Source: Dryocosmus kuriphilus (taxonomy: Eukaryota > Arthropoda > Insecta > Hymenoptera > Cynipidae). Taken from it: a stretch of 64,000 nt of DNA. The translations under genes were made by a program, and so were the position numbers. The notes under the pieces are model-generated. The model was given only the letters and a program-made list of their open reading frames with translations. It was not told the DNA's origin and did no database searches. This document shows, piece after piece, positions 59,872 through 64,000 of the stretch (the first letter of the stretch is position 1; every line of letters begins with the position of its first letter). The stretch lies in contig CM076196.1 in assembly GCA_038277395.1 (NCBI GenBank), positions 83,517,786-83,581,785 on the forward strand, written 5' to 3'.

Positions 59872-61104
59872 ATGACTGCACACGTTATTTGTCTTACCTC
59901 TTCCGGAGGAATTCCCTTATTCACTCGAAAAAAGGGAGAAGGCGAAGCACTATCATTTTCGGAAATGGCTTCTCTAAATGGAGTACATCTGTTCCTCAAA
60001 TCTCAGAACATTAAACTCAAAGGTACCGAAACACCAGATACGACAGTAGTATGGAAAGAATTTGAAAATACTATTCTGCTGATTGTAATAGCAAGTGGTA
60101 CTACTAAGTACGTTCTAAACAAATTCCTCGAAACCGTCTTCAGCGCAATGGTTCTCGTAGTGGGAATTGACGACATAAAAAATCCAAGAAGTATCGAAAG
60201 ACTGAAAAGGGATTTGCGTGTTTGTAATCCTATGATTGATAGTCTTCTAGAATGCTTGGACACAGGAGACAGAACATGTATGAAAACCGATTCTGTGGAT
60301 ATGACAAATTGCAACATGTATTCCGAAAATCATTTACTTCAAGTTTGTCTAGATGCTTATATGGAATCTCTGGACTCTATGTATGGATGCCTTTTGATTC
60401 ACGGATGTCTGGCTGTGGCTACGGAAAGTTGGTGGCTCCTTGATCCCATAGAAAGGAAATTACTAATCTTAGCAATCACAGCTGAGAGTAATTGTACCGT
60501 GAGAGATCTTCCAGTATTTTTACCGAATAAGAGTCCGAGTATTGCCTTCAGACTCGTCTCGGTTACTCTCGGCAGTAACATTGAAGTCCTGTCCTTATGT
60601 GGACCCACCCCAAATTTAATGGAGATCGAGAGATTGGCTGTTCAGAGCTGGAGAAACAGTATTGACATTTTAAGAGATGCTGAGCAAACATTTTCGAAGA
60701 AGTTTTCGACAGGTGTATCCCTAGATCCTGGAATTCTTGGATTCCTTCTGGCAAATTACAAGGTGGGAAAATTCGTTTTGAATAGGAATTCTCAGGAGGC
60801 TAAAAACCGTACAACGGGTATTCAACGATTGGATCTGTTGAGGACATTTTATCATCATGCGGTGGAAATGTTTTTAATCCCTGGAGATTCAGAAGAAAGT
60901 GAAGAAACGGATAAGACCTCTAATTATTTTGAAGGGGCTAAAGAGACATATTGGTGCTCAGAGTACCATAAATGTCATGCTTTGAAGGAGGGTGATCATA
61001 TTTTTTGCGTATTGTATATGTCTAGTATCCCTACGCATACTATGAGGCTTATTACACAAAAGAGTTTAAAGTTGCTGCTAGCTGAGAAACAGTTTTGTTG
61101 GTGA
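59872..61104 (+). CDS. fuz: Protein fuzzy homolog (CPLANE / planar cell polarity effector)
   Basis: Planar-polarity effector that acts with inturned and fritz (CPLANE complex), controlling wing-hair actin in flies and ciliogenesis in vertebrates. Single uninterrupted coding exon of 410 aa (human FUZ 418). Longin-like segments are visible: VICLTSSGGIPLFTRK at the N-terminus, SLNGVHLFLKSQNIKLK, TTVVWKEFENTILLIVIASG, VFSAMVLVVGIDDI with IERLKRDLR, LAVATESWWLLDPIERKLL, then DLPVFLPNKSPSIAFRL and LCGPTPNL. The start at 59872 aligns with the family N-terminus. An overlapping upstream frame (59763-60014) starts just after the acceptor. Intact. Poly(A) signal at 61373. Confidence 0.92.
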   Translation: MTAHVICLTSSGGIPLFTRKKGEGEALSFSEMASLNGVHLFLKSQNIKLKGTETPDTTVVWKEFENTILLIVIASGTTKYVLNKFLETVFSAMVLVVGIDDIKNPRSIERLKRDLRVCNPMIDSLLECLDTGDRTCMKTDSVDMTNCNMYSENHLLQVCLDAYMESLDSMYGCLLIHGCLAVATESWWLLDPIERKLLILAITAESNCTVRDLPVFLPNKSPSIAFRLVSVTLGSNIEVLSLCGPTPNLMEIERLAVQSWRNSIDILRDAEQTFSKKFSTGVSLDPGILGFLLANYKVGKFVLNRNSQEAKNRTTGIQRLDLLRTFYHHAVEMFLIPGDSEESEETDKTSNYFEGAKETYWCSEYHKCHALKEGDHIFCVLYMSSIPTHTMRLITQKSLKLLLAEKQFCW

Positions 61105-62060
61105 AATTTGTAAAATTTATTGTTATTAATTTGTATAAAAATAATGGCTTAAACATTTTTTTTTTTTGTGAAATTAAGATAATTGGGAACTTTTCTACTT
61201 TTCAAAGTTATTATTGAATTGTTTTACTTGAGATGAACATCAGACGATTTAAAAAAATCTACAGCGGATAGATAATTAATTCAACGAAACATTCCTAAGA
61301 GTGCTTGTAAAATTGCAATTTTTATATGTAATTAATCTGTATTATTTTTGTAAATTCTGGTTTGGGTGAATCAATAAAAATTTACATTATGTATTTCAAT
61401 TAAATTTTTACATTACAGTGGAACAAAAAACACAAATCAAATTTGTCTTTTATGTGCAGAAAATATTAGGTACTGAGAACGAAGTGAATTGTTGCAAATA
61501 ATTAAAAATCTATTCTTATCTGTTAAGGATGTTCACTAGATATTCCACCTCAAATGTTTTTAATAGTTTATGAAATCGAGGAAAAGATACAAATTGATAA
61601 ATATAACAAACCTTAAAACTCAACTCTTAAGTGCAATTTAGAAAAAAATAGTTTAGTAGCTTTAGAGAAAAATGGTACTAATTTCATTCAATCTTCATTA
61701 TTGATTGCGATATTTTGTTTTAAAACATCTGCAGATCAATTCGAATGAATTTGATTATAAAAATAATCTAGAAATAATAAAACTAGGTATATAGTAGGTA
61801 ATAAGTTAATTAATATAATTTTTCATGGTAAATTTATCTAGTTTATTAATTATTTTTAAAATTATTGAATTTTGAACCTTTAAGTTTTACAAAAATTGCA
61901 AGGAAATTCTACAAAATAATTGATAGTTGAGCTCACGAGAGCGTATACTAATTTTACTTCAAGAAACTAAAACAATTGAAAATTTTCGTAAATGAGTCTA
62001 CTCTTCAAGCGCTTCAAGCTCTTAAAGGAAGAATGATGATTTGACTGTTAGTCAATGGAA
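61105..62060. other. fuzzy 3' UTR and AT-rich spacer
   Basis: 3' UTR with AATAAA at 61373-61378, then AT-rich sequence without a gene. Confidence 0.5.
61373..61378 (+). terminator. Poly(A) signal AATAAA for fuzzy
   Basis: AATAAA about 270 nt after the fuzzy stop codon on the same strand. Confidence 0.55.
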
Positions 62061-62128
62061 TGTCTACATTTTTTTTAATTACAGCAACTCAAACAAATTA
62101 TCATAATAATAATAATAAATTATTAGTT

Positions 62129-62216
62129 GTATTACAAAACAAATTTCAAACTTACAAACATTATTTAAGTTGAAAAATATTAATAAAAGTTTCTCAGTTG
62201 ACTCCAGTGTTACCTG
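62129..62216. repeat. Diverged direct repeat, copy 1
   Basis: About 75-80 bp sharing the core ACAAATTTCAA ... TTTAAGTT ... TAAAAGTTTC ... TTGACTCCA with 63235-63312. Looks like two fragments of one dispersed repeat in the same orientation. Confidence 0.6.
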
Positions 62217-63234
62217 GACCATAGCAACTTGGCAACGTCGCAACTGACTGCATGAAATTCTGCCGTCAAGCGACAAGTATATACTTACTATACATACATA
62301 TATATATATGAACCGTATTTGTACCTGACCCTTTTTCTGAAGCTTAGCTATAATCTATCTTTTTATAAAGGCGTCAACCAATTTGGAAATTTGTTGAAAA
62401 ACTTATATTTCTTTTGGAAGTGTACAATTGTAGGGAAAGAGTATGTTGATATTAAATAATTTAAATTGCATAAAGTGCAAAAGTTTATATGAATGATTAA
62501 TTATTTATTTACTAATAATATGTATTAAAATGTATGGATCTATTTTAAAATTTTTACTGTTGATTTCAATATTTTGTATTTGGTTCTATTAATTTATTAA
62601 AAGTAATTGATTAGTTAAACATCGAAAAGGGTAGAATTCTATATGATTCGCAGATCACAGTATGCGAACAGATAAATAAATAAAGCAAAGATTATACTGT
62701 TATTGTATAACAATACAAAGAAATAATTAATAATTGAGAGAAGCTACTTTCAGTGGAAGGGTGCAAGAGGGTCTATAAAATTTTTACTTATTGGGGAAGG
62801 GATATTAAAAATGACCTATAAAATTTGAAATAAAAATATGCGATTCAATGAGAAAAATATATTTACTGAAATACCAGAGGCAAAAGTTTCGTTTTAAAAG
62901 TCGATCACGCGACGTTGCCGAGCCTGCTTTTCGACTGCTGCGGCAGGATTCTCTGCGCCAATCGAGACTAAAAGGGGTTTCTTCATTTACTTATTAGTAC
63001 GGTAATTTCGCTGTAACACCTACATTTTTTTTTATTCTTGCACTGAGAAATGTTTGAAATTTCTTATTATGTGTTTTCTCGTGAAATAGTATAGACACCT
63101 GCGGCGCTAAAATTCAATGAGTACCCCGAGCGAGATGCTTGCCATAAGATCCTCCGTGTATAATTCAGTAACTTTGTTAATATATTTCAAGCAAACCGAC
63201 GCGGTAATGTTAGTCCAAACTTTGCAAGGTGATG

Positions 63235-63312
63235 AACATAACAAATTTCAAGTTCACGAACATTCTTTAAGTTACAGAATGTTATTAAAAGTTTCGCATT
63301 TGACTCCAATCT
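63235..63312. repeat. Diverged direct repeat, copy 2
   Basis: Second copy of the 62129-62216 segment. The 69-codon plus-strand frame that spans it (63117-63326) is probably not a gene. Confidence 0.6.
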
Positions 63313-63445
63313 TAAATTGGGCGTAGTAAGTGCGGAAGAGACCCCTTTATGCGCCATCTACTAGGTATCTCACTCGCACTCACGCTTCGCTGTGATGTGC
63401 AATCAGCAGACGCCAGAGACATGCTGTGCAGTGTGCAGTGCTGCC

Positions 63446-63560
63446 AGGTATACGGATTTGTCCGTTTTTGACGGATTTTTCACCGTCTTGAAAAAATAGA
63501 CGGATTTTGAGAAAAACACGGATTTTTACACGGATTTTGAGAAAAATACAGATTTTATAA
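63446..63560. repeat. ACGGATTTT-type short tandem repeat
   Basis: The phrase ACGGATTTTGAGAAAAA and variants (ACGGATTTTT, GACGGATTTT) recur at least five times, with TCCGTTTTTGACGGA forming a small hairpin at the left. Confidence 0.7.
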
Positions 63561-63598
63561 GGGTTTTTAATTTTTATATAAAATATCCCTGCTTAAAA

Positions 63599-63960
63599 TG
63601 TCGGATAGGAATCTGATAAGAACCGGATAGAAGTGAGTTCCTATCCGGTCCTAACCTCACTGTATCCGATTTTTGTCCCCGGTTTGTATCCGACTCCTAA
63701 CCGGTGTCTATCCGGTATCGTCTAATATTTATATCCGATTTGTATCTGGATCTGCAAAATACTTCTATCCGATTTCTATCCGGCTCCTAACCGAATTCTA
63801 TCCGGTTTCTTTTTTATGTTTCTATCCGATTACTATCCGATTTTTGTCCCCGGTTTGTATCCGACTCCTAACCGGTGTCTATCCGGCATGGTATAATATT
63901 TATATCCGGTTTCCATAGGGGTCTTATCCGGTTCTTCAAAACACTTATACCCGGTACATA
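63599..63960. repeat. TATCCGG/TATCCGA array with 171-bp period
   Basis: Dense heptamer TATCCG[GA] roughly every 15-20 bp. A larger unit starting CCGATTTTTGTCCCCGG occurs at 63666 and again at 63837, a 171-bp period. The left edge (63599-63640) carries the heptamer in inverted orientation. The array runs toward the window end and may be cut by it. The 81-codon frame through it (63673-63918) is repeat-derived. Confidence 0.8.
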
Positions 63961-64000
63961 TATGTGCTGTGAAAGCACCAAAAAAAGGATCGATGACGAT

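Noticed and set aside
62216..62245. Second possible X-box (GTTACC ... AGCAAC)
   Set aside because: The half-sites are eight bases apart, outside the usual 1-3 base spacing.
63117..63326. 69-codon frame at the repeat-rich end
   Set aside because: Its second half is a dispersed repeat also found non-coding at 62129-62216.
63673..63918. 81-codon frame with YPVS/YPIS-like repeats
   Set aside because: Derived entirely from the TATCCGG tandem array; no start context or conservation expected.
1..64000. CRISPR arrays, bacterial operons, rRNA or tRNA genes
   Set aside because: Repeats lack regular spacers, genes are intron-containing and eukaryotic, and no cloverleaf or rRNA core sequence was seen.

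Overview
This window looks like an AT-rich nuclear contig from an insect. The genes are split by short GT-AG introns, and nine conserved animal protein genes sit among long AT-rich spacers and non-autonomous DNA transposons. Gene content and style fit a hymenopteran or similar insect, but the order cannot be fixed from sequence alone. There are no bacterial, organellar or viral genes.

Layout. 1-4100 is a transposon-rich block: a roughly 2.2 kb near-palindrome studded with GC-rich mini-hairpins (104-2280), a small MITE (2462-2641), and a 974-bp element with a perfect 8-bp target-site duplication (3118-4091). Then come cytosolic aspartate aminotransferase GOT1 (+, 4944-7350), SMIM8 (-, 9388-9965), the cullin-2 adaptor ZYG11B (+, 12175-15122), a 632-bp foldback element (15720-16351), an SLC26 anion transporter (-, 18847-22786) and phosphoglucomutase (-, 23896-26692). 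Phosphoglucomutase is divergently paired with the mitochondrial phosphate carrier SLC25A3 (+, 27636-30337). A very large Gln/Asn/Ser-rich BICRA (GLTSCR1) homologue of the non-canonical BAF complex follows (-, 35235-47084, 13 coding exons, about 2330 aa). A 10-kb gene desert carries a 1088-bp hAT-like element (55352-56439). CDC50/TMEM30A (-, 57002-58669) is divergently paired with the planar-polarity effector fuzzy (+, 59872-61104). The last 3 kb is repeats, including a 171-bp-period TATCCGG array.

The genes are unrelated housekeeping and regulatory functions (amino-acid and glucose metabolism, mitochondrial phosphate import, lipid-flippase chaperone, chromatin remodelling, ubiquitin ligase adaptor), not an operon or pathway cluster.

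The most striking global observation is that four of the nine genes need a frame correction at five sites, four of them at a homopolymer (ZYG11B, PGM, BICRA twice, CDC50), although all other splice phases close perfectly. Homopolymer-type assembly error is the likeliest cause. The most unusual DNA structure is the 104-2280 palindrome with repeated GCGCTTCGCGC-type hairpins. Exon boundaries below were worked out by hand from splice consensus and phase; no database search was run.
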